NCBI GenBank assembly: GCA_030147945.1
Contig: JASBUL010000068.1
Location: 1-33,125 of the forward strand
Reading direction: 5' to 3'
Source: Oceanococcus sp.
Lineage (GTDB): Bacteria; Pseudomonadota; Gammaproteobacteria; Nevskiales; Oceanococcaceae
Length of the DNA stretch: 33,125 nt
Made by a program: the position numbers and the translations under genes. Positions within the stretch are counted from its first letter, which is position 1, and the number at the start of each line of letters is the position of its first letter. Below, one piece after another: positions 1 through 7,466 of this stretch. The notes beneath the pieces are model-generated. The model was not told the origin of the DNA, did not search any database, and saw only the letters and a program-made list of their open reading frames with translations.

Positions 1-97
1 TGTGCCCCAAAAAAGCGGCAGACAAGGCAGGAGGAGAGACGTTTGGTCATTCCAAATGAACGACGACTAACGCCGTGTGCCGCTTTTTTGGGGCACA
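1..97. repeat. Perfect 20-bp inverted repeat flanking a 57-bp core
   Basis: Positions 1-20 and 78-97 are exact reverse complements; each arm carries a run of six A or T. The 57-bp core holds two overlapping small dyads: TTTGG (42-46) with CCAAA (52-56), and TCATT (47-51) with AATGA (55-59). These two cannot form at once. The element lies downstream of nadC in a gene-free stretch and touches the window edge, so the left neighbour is unknown. It could be a structured leader of a leftward gene, a bidirectional terminator, or a small dispersed repeat. No second copy of the whole element was noticed in this window. Confidence 0.7.
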
Positions 98-114
98 ACC
101 CGAAGGGACGGGAG

Positions 115-197
115 TGTTTTTCCGCAATCTTGCGTTGCTGATCGCTTGTGTAGAACAACTACACGGCACTCACAGCGCCTGATCTTGCGAAAAAACA
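115..197. repeat. Imperfect 39-bp inverted repeat with a perfect inner hairpin
   Basis: Arms at 115-153 and 159-197 align without gaps around a 5-nt loop (154-158). The outer ends match (TGTTTTT, then CGCAA after one mismatch) and the inner six bases match exactly (GTGTAG at 148-153 with CTACAC at 159-164). The middle of the arms does not pair. It sits 17 bp from the first inverted repeat and before the nadC stop codon. Together the two repeats fill most of the 234-bp gap; I see no gene there. Confidence 0.55.
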
Positions 198-234
198 GTC
201 TCCGGCGCGGCGATCTATTTCGTGTTAACAGGCC

Positions 235-1104
235 CTAGTCCATCACCCGCAGCGACAAATCAATGGCATTGACGTTCTTGGTCAGCCCGCCGATGGAGAT
301 GCGGTCCACACCGGTGTCGGCAATTTCGCGCACGTTTTCCAGCGAGATGCCACCGGAGGCTTCAAGCAGCGTGTTACCGCGGTTGTAGCGTTTTTGCGTG
401 GTACCCATGTTGACCGCACGGGCCAGCAGGTGGGTGGCGAAGTTGTCGAGCAGCAGCACGTCGACAGCCTTGTTCAGCGCCTCATCGGTCTGCTGCAGGT
501 TTTCCGCCTCGACGATGATCGGCAGATTGTCCGGGTTGTGCTGACGTGCGGCGTCCACCGCGGCGCTGATCGAGCCGGCCACCGCGATGTGGTTTTCCTT
601 GATCATGAACGCATCGTACAGCCCCATGCGATGGGGCTGGCCGCCACCGCAGGCCACCGCATACTTCTGCCCGGCACGCAGGCCAGGCAGGGTTTTGCGG
701 GTGTCCAGGATGCGGGCCTTGGTGCCCTTGATGCGTTCCACATAGCGGCGTGTTGAAGTCGCGACCCCGGAGAACAGCTGGACGAAATTCAGCGCGGTGC
801 GTTCGCCGCTGAGGATTTTGTCTGCGGGGCCGGTGATTTCACACAGCGGTTTGTTGGGCGCCACGTAGCTGGCTTCTTCGACCAGCCAGTTGACCGTGAT
901 GCGCTCATCCAGCTGACGAAAGGTTTCGCTCAGCCAGGCCTGGCCACACAACACCGCGGACTCACGCGAGATCAGCTGGGCCTTGATCATCTTGTCCGCC
1001 GGCATCAGGCGGGCACTGACATCCCCCGGGCCCAGGTCTTCGCGCAGCGCCAGCTGCACATTCAGGGCGACGGTTTTTTCCGGGACTTTGATCTTGACGC
1101 TCAT
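235..1104 (-). CDS. nadC: Nicotinate-nucleotide pyrophosphorylase (carboxylating), quinolinate phosphoribosyltransferase
   Basis: Converts quinolinate and PRPP to nicotinate mononucleotide, the step that joins de novo synthesis to the common NAD pathway; cytoplasmic. The 289-aa product has the family order: an N-terminal substrate-binding part with LREDLGPGDVS, then TRKTLPGLR, an adjacent QKYAV-GGG-PHR stretch, IKENH, and EASGGI near the C-terminus. I chose the ATG at 1104 (protein begins MSVKIKV); a GTG at 1137 would add 11 residues that look unlike the family. No strong Shine-Dalgarno sequence is visible. It lies 51 bp after argF on the same strand, so the two may be co-transcribed. Confidence 0.95.
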   Translation of the reverse strand: MSVKIKVPEKTVALNVQLALREDLGPGDVSARLMPADKMIKAQLISRESAVLCGQAWLSETFRQLDERITVNWLVEEASYVAPNKPLCEITGPADKILSGERTALNFVQLFSGVATSTRRYVERIKGTKARILDTRKTLPGLRAGQKYAVACGGGQPHRMGLYDAFMIKENHIAVAGSISAAVDAARQHNPDNLPIIVEAENLQQTDEALNKAVDVLLLDNFATHLLARAVNMGTTQKRYNRGNTLLEASGGISLENVREIADTGVDRISIGGLTKNVNAIDLSLRVMD

Positions 1105-1155
1105 GGCTTGCTTGGATCGTGCGTTGTTGCGGCGCACATTGTACGGTGGGACAGG

Positions 1156-2061
1156 CTACTTGTTGAGCAGGGTCAGCATCAGGGCTTTCTGCGCATGCAG
1201 GCGATTTTCCGCCTCCTGCCAGACTATGCTGTGGCGACCATCGATCACACTGGCGCTGACCTCTTCGCCGCGATGGGCCGGCAGGCAGTGCATGAACAGC
1301 GCATCGGCCTTGGCCGTGGCCATCAATGCATCATTGATCTGGTAATCCTGGAAAGCCTGCAAACGGACGGCGTTGTCGGCTTCCTGGCCCATGCTGGTCC
1401 AGACGTCGGTGACGACCAGATCTGCGCCCTCGCAGGCGGCTTTGGGGTCGTCGCTGATGCTCACCTGCGCGGCGGTGCGCTGGCTCAGCGCGGCATCCGG
1501 CTGGTAGCCATCGGGGCAGGCCACGGCCAGTTCGAAGCCGAACTGCTGGGCAGCAGCCATCCATGAGTGGCATACATTGTTGCCGTCGCCAACCCAGGCG
1601 ACCTTGGCGCCCTTGATGCTGCCGCGCGCCTCCTCAAAGGTCATGACGTCGGCGAGCAGCTGGCAGGGGTGGTTGTAATCACTCAGGCCGTTGATCACCG
1701 GGATCTGTGCATTTTCGGCAAAGCACACCTGCTGGGCATGGTCATCGTTGCGGATCATGACCAGATCGACCATGCCGGAAAGCACCCGGGCGGTGTCGGC
1801 AATCGGTTCGCCCCGGCCCAACTGGGTATCGCGTGAGCTCAGGAACAGCGCGTGGCCGCCGAGTTGAACCATGCCGGCTTCGAATGACACGCGTGTGCGG
1901 GTCGAGCTTTTTTCGAAGATCATGGCCAGCGTGCGGCCTGCCAGCAGGGGCTCGGCCCGACCGGCCTTAAAGGCCTGCTTGTCTTCAATCGCGCGCTGGA
2001 TCAGTGCCGTCAGTTCGCTTGCGTTGAAATCGAACAGGCTGAGGAAGTCACGTTTTTTCAT
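1156..2061 (-). CDS. argF: Ornithine carbamoyltransferase
   Basis: Makes citrulline from ornithine and carbamoyl phosphate in arginine biosynthesis; cytoplasmic, normally a trimer. At 301 aa it is a usual length for the anabolic enzyme. The carbamoyl-phosphate loop STRTR is at residues 53-57, HPCQ at 131-134, and the ornithine-side HCLP motif at 258-261. The start matches the family N-terminus (MKKRDFLSLFDF). Only three bases separate the ATG from the T-run of the sodB terminator, and there is no Shine-Dalgarno sequence. Translation must therefore rely on readthrough from sodB or on an unusual initiation. nadC follows on the same strand. Confidence 0.95.
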   Translation of the reverse strand: MKKRDFLSLFDFNASELTALIQRAIEDKQAFKAGRAEPLLAGRTLAMIFEKSSTRTRVSFEAGMVQLGGHALFLSSRDTQLGRGEPIADTARVLSGMVDLVMIRNDDHAQQVCFAENAQIPVINGLSDYNHPCQLLADVMTFEEARGSIKGAKVAWVGDGNNVCHSWMAAAQQFGFELAVACPDGYQPDAALSQRTAAQVSISDDPKAACEGADLVVTDVWTSMGQEADNAVRLQAFQDYQINDALMATAKADALFMHCLPAHRGEEVSASVIDGRHSIVWQEAENRLHAQKALMLTLLNK

Positions 2062-2064
2062 GGC

Positions 2065-2098
2065 AAAAAAAAAAGTTCGCCCGGTGGCCCGAGCGAAC
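2065..2098 (-). terminator. Intrinsic terminator of sodB, abutting the argF start
   Basis: Read on the minus strand, the arms 2098-2089 and 2084-2075 form a 10-bp stem (one G-U pair) with the four-base loop GCCA, followed by ten T (2074-2065). It ends three bases before the argF ATG. This is a textbook rho-independent terminator downstream of sodB. Confidence 0.9.
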
Positions 2099-2139
2099 CT
2101 GTAGAGCGCTGCAACGCGGCTCTGATGGCCGCGCCGTGA

Positions 2140-2715
2140 TTAGCCCAGATTCTGCGCTACAAAATCCCAGTTGGCCAGAGCCCAGAAGGATTCCAGGAAC
2201 TTGGGACGCGCATTGCGATGATCGATGTAGTAGGCGTGCTCCCACACATCAACGGTCATCAGCGGGGTCTTGCCGTCGGTCATCGGGTTGCCGGCGTTGG
2301 AGGTGTTGACGATCTCCAGGCCACCGTCGGCATTCTTGACCAGCCAGGTCCAGCCGGAGCCGAAGTTGTTGATGGCGGAGTTGGTGAACTGCTCCTTGAA
2401 CGCGTCCATCGAGCCAAAGGCGCTGGCGATGGCCGAGGTCACGGTTTCGTTCGGGGTGCTACCGCCCGGCGTCAGGCAGTTCCAGAAGAAGGTGTGGTTC
2501 CAGATCTGCGCCACGTTGTTGAACAGGCCGCCGGAGCTGGTTTTGATCAGCTCTTCCAGGCTCTTGCTTTCGTCGGCGGTGCCGGCGACCAGGCCGTTGG
2601 CTTTGTCCACGTAGGTCTGGTGGTGCTTTCCGTAGTGGAAATCCAGCGTTTCCTTGGACATGTGCGGCTCCAAGGCGTCGCGTGCGTAAGGAAGTTCAGG
2701 AAGCGTGAAAGCCAT
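2140..2715 (-). CDS. sodB: Superoxide dismutase, iron type
   Basis: Dismutates superoxide to oxygen and hydrogen peroxide in the cytoplasm. The 191-aa protein has the Fe/Mn-SOD metal ligands H27, H74, D156 and H160 (motif DVWEHAYYID). A glutamine at about residue 70 in the NNVAQIWNHTFFW stretch is the position that favours the iron form. The ATG is preceded by AAGGAAA at suitable spacing. It is divergent from grxD, across a 186-bp gap that holds promoters for both, and it ends in a strong terminator before argF. Confidence 0.96.
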   Translation of the reverse strand: MAFTLPELPYARDALEPHMSKETLDFHYGKHHQTYVDKANGLVAGTADESKSLEELIKTSSGGLFNNVAQIWNHTFFWNCLTPGGSTPNETVTSAIASAFGSMDAFKEQFTNSAINNFGSGWTWLVKNADGGLEIVNTSNAGNPMTDGKTPLMTVDVWEHAYYIDHRNARPKFLESFWALANWDFVAQNLG

Positions 2716-2770
2716 GGTGATATTTCCTTTTTGCTGATGCAGTCAGAAATTGAAGGGGATGGAACGCGGC

Positions 2771-2800
2771 AGGGTAGCAAGAGTCAGAAGGATTTGTCAG
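2771..2800 (-). promoter_or_regulatory. Possible sodB promoter
   Basis: On the minus strand CTGACA (2800-2795) is a good -35 box, and TACCCT (2776-2771), 18 bp further, is a weak -10 box. Placement about 55 bp before the sodB start is sensible. The -10 match is poor, so this is tentative. No clear iron-responsive operator was recognised. Confidence 0.35.
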
Positions 2801-2816
2801 TTTCTTAACGTACGGG

Positions 2817-2845
2817 CTGGTAATCCTAAAAACTTTCGTTATACT
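2817..2845 (+). promoter_or_regulatory. Probable grxD promoter
   Basis: TATACT at 2840-2845 is a strong -10 match preceded by an AT-rich stretch; the -35 region (about 2817-2822) is poor. It lies 56 bp before the grxD start codon, leaving room for a short leader with a good ribosome binding site. Confidence 0.5.
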
Positions 2846-2901
2846 CCCGCGCCCTTTGGGGTCGGTTTGGCCCGATTGCCGCGTTTCCAGGAGGACTACC
2901 G

Positions 2902-3240
2902 ATGGACGCAATGGAACGAATTCGCAAGGCGATTCAGGATAATCCTGTCATTATCTTTATGAAGGGTACGCCGGATTTCCCGCAGTGCGGATTCTCGGCT
3001 CGTGCATCGCAGGCGCTGGGTCAATGTGGCGCCCCCTTTGCCTACGTCAACATTTACGAAGACCAGGAAATCTACAAGGCCTTGCCGCAGTACGCCAACT
3101 GGCCGACGTTTCCGCAGCTGTACATCAACGGCGAGTTGATCGGCGGTTGCGACATCACCCTGGATCTGCACAACTCTGGTGAACTCAAAGCCATGGTGCA
3201 GGAAGCCGCGGGCGCGGCAAGCGACGCCGCCGGCAGCTGA
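2902..3240 (+). CDS. grxD: Monothiol glutaredoxin, Grx4 family
   Basis: Monothiol glutaredoxins of this type bind a [2Fe-2S] cluster with glutathione and hand it on during iron-sulfur protein assembly. The 112-aa protein has the defining CGFS active site at residues 29-32, KGTP at 21-24, the WPTFPQLY segment, and GGCDI near the C-terminus. A strong Shine-Dalgarno sequence (AGGAGG) sits just before the ATG. The alanine- and serine-rich tail is longer than the minimal fold. It is divergent from sodB, and folP begins 28 bp after its stop, so it may be the first gene of the folP-glmM-tpiA-secG transcript. Confidence 0.95.
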   Translation: MDAMERIRKAIQDNPVIIFMKGTPDFPQCGFSARASQALGQCGAPFAYVNIYEDQEIYKALPQYANWPTFPQLYINGELIGGCDITLDLHNSGELKAMVQEAAGAASDAAGS

Positions 3241-3268
3241 TCACGGCTTTCGCCAGCGCGCTGCGCTC

Positions 3269-4123
3269 ATGATCCGCCCTTCGGGCCGTCTGCAGTGCGG
3301 CGCACACCATCTGAGTTTCGAGCGCCCCCTGATCATGGGGGTGCTTAACGTTACGCCTGATTCCTTCTCTGACGCGGGTGCCTGGCTTGAGCCGGCCGCG
3401 GCGCTTGAGCATGCGCGGCGCATGCGTGATGAAGGTGCGGACATCATCGATGTCGGGGGCGAGTCGACCCGCCCCGGCGCGCGGGCGGTGAGCCTGGACG
3501 AAGAACGACGCCGCGTCGTGCCGGTGATCGAAGCCTTGGCGTTGCATCTGGATATTCCTGTTTCCATCGACACCAGCAAGCCTGAGCTGATGGCCGAGGC
3601 CATTGCCGCCGGTGCTGGCATGGTCAATGACGTCAACGCATTGCGTGCGGACGGTGCGGTGGCGCTGCTCGCCGCACATCCCGAAATTGCGGTGGTGCTG
3701 ATGCACATGCAGGGGGCGCCGCGGACCATGCAGCACAACCCTCACTACCATAACGTTGTGGAGGAGGTTGCTGACTTTCTGGAACAGCGTCGTCAGGCTT
3801 GTGAGCACGCTGGTATCGACAGTCAGCGCATCGTGCTTGATCCGGGTATCGGTTTCGGCAAGGCGCTTGAACACAATCTGGCGCTGCTCAACGCAACGGG
3901 CGCCCTGACACAGCGGCTGGGGCCGTTGCTGGTCGGTGTTTCGCGCAAATCGATGTTTTCACAGCTGCTCGGGGAGCGGCCGCCATTGCAAAGAGTGGCT
4001 GCCAGTGTTCAGACTGCGATGCTCGCGGCGCAGGCCGGGGCGGCGATTCTGCGTGTACATGATGTCCAACAAACCCGCGAGGCGCTGACCGTGCTTCGTG
4101 CTGTGACGCATCTGGAGTGCTGA
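3269..4123 (+). CDS. folP: Dihydropteroate synthase
   Basis: Joins p-aminobenzoate to 6-hydroxymethyl-dihydropterin diphosphate to make dihydropteroate in folate synthesis; it is the sulfonamide target. The 284-aa TIM-barrel protein shows both signatures, NVTPDSFSD and GGESTRPGA, then DPGIGFGK and a C-terminal RVHDV. I chose the ATG at 3269 because the protein then begins shortly before the first beta strand. A GTG at 3179 would overlap grxD by about 60 bp and add a non-family extension. No clear Shine-Dalgarno sequence precedes either, so the start is less certain than the identity. glmM starts 5 bp after the stop, as in other gammaproteobacteria. Confidence 0.95.
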   Translation: MIRPSGRLQCGAHHLSFERPLIMGVLNVTPDSFSDAGAWLEPAAALEHARRMRDEGADIIDVGGESTRPGARAVSLDEERRRVVPVIEALALHLDIPVSIDTSKPELMAEAIAAGAGMVNDVNALRADGAVALLAAHPEIAVVLMHMQGAPRTMQHNPHYHNVVEEVADFLEQRRQACEHAGIDSQRIVLDPGIGFGKALEHNLALLNATGALTQRLGPLLVGVSRKSMFSQLLGERPPLQRVAASVQTAMLAAQAGAAILRVHDVQQTREALTVLRAVTHLEC

Positions 4124-4128
4124 GGCGA

Positions 4129-5481
4129 ATGCGCAAGTATTTTGGTACCGACGGTATACGCGGACGGGTTGGCGAAGCCCCGATGACGCCGGATTTCGTG
4201 ATGCGCTTGGGTATGGCCCTGGGTCAGACCTTGCGGCACCACGTGTCCAATCCTCTGGTGGTGATCGGCAAGGACACCCGGCTGTCCGGCTACATGCTGG
4301 AGTCCGCCCTGGAGGCCGGACTGTCTGCTGCGGGGTGCAACGTTTTGCTGCTCGGACCGATGCCGACGCCGGGGGTGGCGTATCTGGCGCAGACCTTTCG
4401 GGCGCAGTCCGGAGTGGTCATCAGCGCCTCGCACAATCCGTTTCACGACAATGGCATCAAGCTGTTCGGCGGCGACGGCTACAAATTGTCCGATGCGCTC
4501 GAACTTGAGATCGAAGCGGCGCTGGACGCGTCGCTGGGTTGTGTCGAGCCGGCCGAGTTCGGGCGTGCCCGACGCGTTGACGACGCCGCCGGCCGCTATA
4601 TCGAGTTCTGCAAGTCGACCTTTCGCGGCAGTTCGCTCAAAGCCCTGCGGGTGGTACTGGACTGCGCCAATGGCGCGGCCTATCACGTAGCTCCTCATGT
4701 GCTGCGCGAGCTGGGTGCCGATGTGCAGGTCATCGGCGGTGCGCCCGATGGCATCAACATCAATACCGCGTGCGGATCGACCGCGCCGGCGCGTTTGCAG
4801 AAAGCGGTGATCGACGCGGCCGCGGATGTCGGCATTGCGCTGGATGGTGATGCGGATCGCTGCATCATGGTTGATGAGCAGGGCGATATCGTCGATGGCG
4901 ATGAATTGCTTTACGTGATTGCCAGGGCACGCCAGGCGCGGGATCGCCTGCAAGGGCCGGTGGTCGGAACGCTGATGAGCAATCTCGGGGTGGAGAACGC
5001 GCTCAAAGCCCACGGTATTGCCTTTGAGCGGGCCAAGGTTGGTGATCGCTACGTGCTCGAACTCATGAAACAGCACGGCAGCACCCTGGGCGGCGAGTCG
5101 TCGGGGCATGTGATCTGTCTTGATCGCAGCACCACCGGCGACGGTATGGTTGCGGCACTGCAGGTGCTGGCCGAAATGAGTGACAGCGGCTTGTCGCTGC
5201 GCGACCTGCTCGAAGGTGTCAGCAAATATCCGCAGCACATGATCAATGTGCGGCTGGGGGCAGGGCAGGCGGCGGCGGACATCATGCAGGCCGAGGTCTT
5301 GCGCCAGGCCGTCGACGAATTGACCGCGGAACTGGGAGCGTCGGGACGAATCCTGCTGCGCCCGTCGGGCACGGAGCCGCTGATCCGCGTGATGGCCGAA
5401 GGGCAGGATGCTGGTCAAATCGAGCGTGTGGTCACACAATTGGCCGCCATAGTGAAAGAGCAAACTGGGGAACCGGGGTGA
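4129..5481 (+). CDS. glmM: Phosphoglucosamine mutase
   Basis: Interconverts glucosamine-6-phosphate and glucosamine-1-phosphate, feeding UDP-GlcNAc for peptidoglycan and lipid A. The 450-aa alpha-D-phosphohexomutase has the N-terminal KYFGTDGIRG signature, the phosphoserine loop SASHNP with the catalytic serine at 101, the metal-binding DGDADR at 239-244, the sugar-binding GGESSGH, and a C-terminal phosphate loop (RPSGTEPLIRVM). I chose the ATG at 4129 with GAGG upstream; a GTG at 4117 would overlap folP. Its stop overlaps the tpiA GTG by 4 bp, which suggests translational coupling. Confidence 0.97.
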   Translation: MRKYFGTDGIRGRVGEAPMTPDFVMRLGMALGQTLRHHVSNPLVVIGKDTRLSGYMLESALEAGLSAAGCNVLLLGPMPTPGVAYLAQTFRAQSGVVISASHNPFHDNGIKLFGGDGYKLSDALELEIEAALDASLGCVEPAEFGRARRVDDAAGRYIEFCKSTFRGSSLKALRVVLDCANGAAYHVAPHVLRELGADVQVIGGAPDGININTACGSTAPARLQKAVIDAAADVGIALDGDADRCIMVDEQGDIVDGDELLYVIARARQARDRLQGPVVGTLMSNLGVENALKAHGIAFERAKVGDRYVLELMKQHGSTLGGESSGHVICLDRSTTGDGMVAALQVLAEMSDSGLSLRDLLEGVSKYPQHMINVRLGAGQAAADIMQAEVLRQAVDELTAELGASGRILLRPSGTEPLIRVMAEGQDAGQIERVVTQLAAIVKEQTGEPG

Positions 5482-6242
5482 GTAACAGAACCTATTTCGT
5501 AGCCGGCAACTGGAAAATGCATGGCAGTCTTGGGCAGGCTGCCGAGCTTGCCGGGCAGATCGCCAAAGCGGCGCCCGCGGGCGTTGATGTGGCCGTGTGT
5601 CCGCCGTACGTCTACCTGTCGGCCGTGCAGGCTGCCGTGGACGGCAGCAGTGTGGCGCTGGGCGCGCAGAATGTCAGTGCCTGGGCCGACAGCGGGGCTT
5701 ACACGGGTGAAATCAGCGGGCGCATGCTGGGCGATTTCGCTTGCCGCTATGCCATCGTGGGACACTCCGAGCGACGCGGTCTGATGGGGGAATCAGACGA
5801 GACGGTGGCGCAGAAGGTGGAGCGTGCGCAGGATGCCGGCCTGATCCCGATCATCTGCGTGGGCGAAACGCTGGCCCAGCGAGAAGACGGTGAAACCGAG
5901 ACCATCGTGCTGTCGCAGCTTGAGGTCGTAATCGAGCGTTGTGGCGTCGCCGCGCTGGCCAATGCGGTGGTCGCCTATGAACCGGTCTGGGCGATTGGTA
6001 CGGGACGCACCGCGACCCCGGAGCAGGCCCAGCAGGTTCATGCAGTTTTGCGTGGCGCTGTGGCACAAAAGGATGCTAAAATTGCGGATTCGCTGCGTAT
6101 CCTCTACGGCGGCAGCGTAAAACCCGACAATGCGGCGGATCTGTTTGCGCAGCCTGACATTGACGGGGGCCTGATTGGTGGAGCGGCTCTGGACGCCGCG
6201 GCCTTTCTGGGTATCTGTGAGGCGGCGCGCGACGCCGACTGA
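5478..6242 (+). CDS. tpiA: Triosephosphate isomerase
   Basis: Interconverts dihydroxyacetone phosphate and glyceraldehyde-3-phosphate in glycolysis and gluconeogenesis. The 254-aa TIM barrel has the substrate residues N11 and K13 (AGNWKMHG), the catalytic H96 in GHSERR and E168 in YEPVWAIGTG, and the phosphate-binding LYGGSVKP. It starts with GTG, which overlaps the glmM stop as GTGA. It sits between glmM and secG, a placement also seen in pseudomonads and not in Escherichia coli. Confidence 0.97.
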   Translation: MSNRTYFVAGNWKMHGSLGQAAELAGQIAKAAPAGVDVAVCPPYVYLSAVQAAVDGSSVALGAQNVSAWADSGAYTGEISGRMLGDFACRYAIVGHSERRGLMGESDETVAQKVERAQDAGLIPIICVGETLAQREDGETETIVLSQLEVVIERCGVAALANAVVAYEPVWAIGTGRTATPEQAQQVHAVLRGAVAQKDAKIADSLRILYGGSVKPDNAADLFAQPDIDGGLIGGAALDAAAFLGICEAARDAD

Positions 6243-6263
6243 AATTTCTTTTTGTAGCGACTT

Positions 6264-6632
6264 ATGTACACAGTTTTGGTAGTGGTTCAGGTGGTGCTGG
6301 CGGTCGGTCTGATTGGCCTGATCCTGATTCAGCACGGCAAAGGCGCGGATGCGGGTGCGGCCTTCGGTAGCGGTGCCTCCGGTACGGTCTTTGGTGCACG
6401 TGGCGCGGCCACCTTCCTGAGCCGCGGGACTGCCATGCTGGCGGCTCTGTTCTTCGTGACCAGCCTTATCCTGGCGATCATGGTTGCGCGCGGTTCGGCC
6501 GAGCGTCAGAGTCTGACCACGGGGCTTGGCGAACCGGATACCAGCCAGCCAGCCGTCCCGGCTGAGGCGCCGGCGCAGCCCAGCTCGCCGTTGCAGGTCG
6601 AGACCCAGCCGCTGCCGCCTTCCGAGGAGTAA
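6264..6632 (+). CDS. secG: Preprotein translocase subunit SecG
   Basis: Accessory inner-membrane subunit of the SecYEG channel that aids protein export. The 122-aa protein has two hydrophobic segments (about residues 2-21 and 52-73) separated by the family's glycine-rich loop with FGSGASGTVFGARG. A proline- and glutamine-rich cytoplasmic tail of about 45 residues follows. The start has no strong Shine-Dalgarno sequence. It lies 21 bp after tpiA and just before tRNA-Leu, an arrangement conserved in many gammaproteobacteria. Confidence 0.95.
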   Translation: MYTVLVVVQVVLAVGLIGLILIQHGKGADAGAAFGSGASGTVFGARGAATFLSRGTAMLAALFFVTSLILAIMVARGSAERQSLTTGLGEPDTSQPAVPAEAPAQPSSPLQVETQPLPPSEE

Positions 6633-6646
6633 GCGCACAACACATT

Positions 6647-6731
6647 GCCGACGTGGTGGAATTGGTAGACACGCTATCTTGAGGGGGTAGTGGCGAAAGC
6701 CGTATGAGTTCGAGTCTCATCGTCGGCACCA
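6647..6731 (+). tRNA. leuU: tRNA-Leu (anticodon GAG)
   Basis: The acceptor arm GCCGACG pairs with CGTCGGC (6721-6727), and the 3' CCA is encoded (6729-6731). The anticodon stem CTATC/GGTAG encloses the loop TTGAGGG, giving GAG, which reads CUC and CUU. A long variable arm and GTTCGAGTC in the T arm fit a class II leucine tRNA. It lies 14 bp after secG, the same place as leuU in Escherichia coli, so it probably comes from the secG transcript. Confidence 0.96.
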
Positions 6732-6736
6732 TCATC

Positions 6737-6768
6737 AGCCCGGACTGCTTCGCAGTTCGGGCTTTTTT
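6737..6768 (+). terminator. Intrinsic terminator after tRNA-Leu
   Basis: An 11-bp stem (6737-6747 with 6753-6763, one G-U pair) with loop CTTCG is followed by a T run to 6768. It closes the grxD/folP-to-tRNA transcript. Confidence 0.92.
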
Positions 6769-6829
6769 GTGCGCGCGGCTCGGCTAGACTTCAGCGCCCA
6801 GGAATGAGTTGAGCACGCAGGAGGGCCGC

Positions 6830-7447
6830 TTGAGCTTCTATGACAAACACATCCTGCCGCATCTGATCGATATGGCATGCGGTGTGAAGCCCATCCATCG
6901 CCAGCGCGCCAAGCTGGTGCCCCAGGCGCGCGGAAAGGTTCTCGAAATCGGGATCGGCACGGGTTTGAACTTGCAGCACTACGATCCCGAAAAGCTGGAC
7001 GAACTGTGGGGCCTGGACCCGGCTCTTCAGATGCACGGCCTGGCCAAGCGGCGGATGCGCAAAGCCGGTCTTGAGGTGAGCTTGCTGCCCCTGCCGGCGG
7101 AAGAGATTCCGGCCCGCGACGGTCAATTCGACACCATAGTCTGTACCTACACGCTGTGCACCATCCCGGACCCCGTACAGGCTTTGCGTGAAATGCATCG
7201 CGTGCTCGCGCCCGGCGGTGAACTGCTGTTCTGTGAACACGGTCGGGCGCCCGACGAACGGGTACGACGCTGGCAGGATCGGTTGAATCCCCTGTGGAAG
7301 CCGATAGCAGGGGGGTGCAATCTCAATCGCGAGGTTCCCGCGCTCATCGCCGAGGCCGGTTTTGTTGTCGCTGAACTGGACAGCATGTATCTGCCGGGGC
7401 CCAAGGCGATGACATTCAACACCTGGGGGCGCGCTCGGCGCGGCTAG
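6830..7447 (+). CDS. Class I SAM-dependent methyltransferase
   Basis: A 205-aa Rossmann-fold methyltransferase with SAM motif I VLEIGIGTG at 37-45, an acidic residue after strand 2 (GLDP), and the post-motif DTIVCTYTLCTIPDP and LAPGGELLFCEH segments of the Methyltransf_11/UbiE-like group. The substrate cannot be told from sequence. I chose the TTG at 6830 because AGGAGG (6819-6824) lies five bases before it and the product then begins MSFYDKHILPHLID; a TTG at 6809 would add seven residues. It follows the tRNA terminator, so it needs its own promoter; TAGACT at 6784-6789 may be its -10 box. It is convergent with the GGDEF gene, 19 bp away. Confidence 0.85.
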   Translation: MSFYDKHILPHLIDMACGVKPIHRQRAKLVPQARGKVLEIGIGTGLNLQHYDPEKLDELWGLDPALQMHGLAKRRMRKAGLEVSLLPLPAEEIPARDGQFDTIVCTYTLCTIPDPVQALREMHRVLAPGGELLFCEHGRAPDERVRRWQDRLNPLWKPIAGGCNLNREVPALIAEAGFVVAELDSMYLPGPKAMTFNTWGRARRG

Positions 7448-7466
7448 AGCTGAGGGTGACGCTGCT

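Noticed and set aside
3179-3268. Upstream GTG start for folP overlapping grxD
   Set aside because: The added 30 residues are unlike dihydropteroate synthases and overlap grxD by about 60 bp.
4009-5463. 484-codon open frame opposite glmM
   Set aside because: glmM on the plus strand has every expected motif; the antisense frame is a product of high GC and codon bias.
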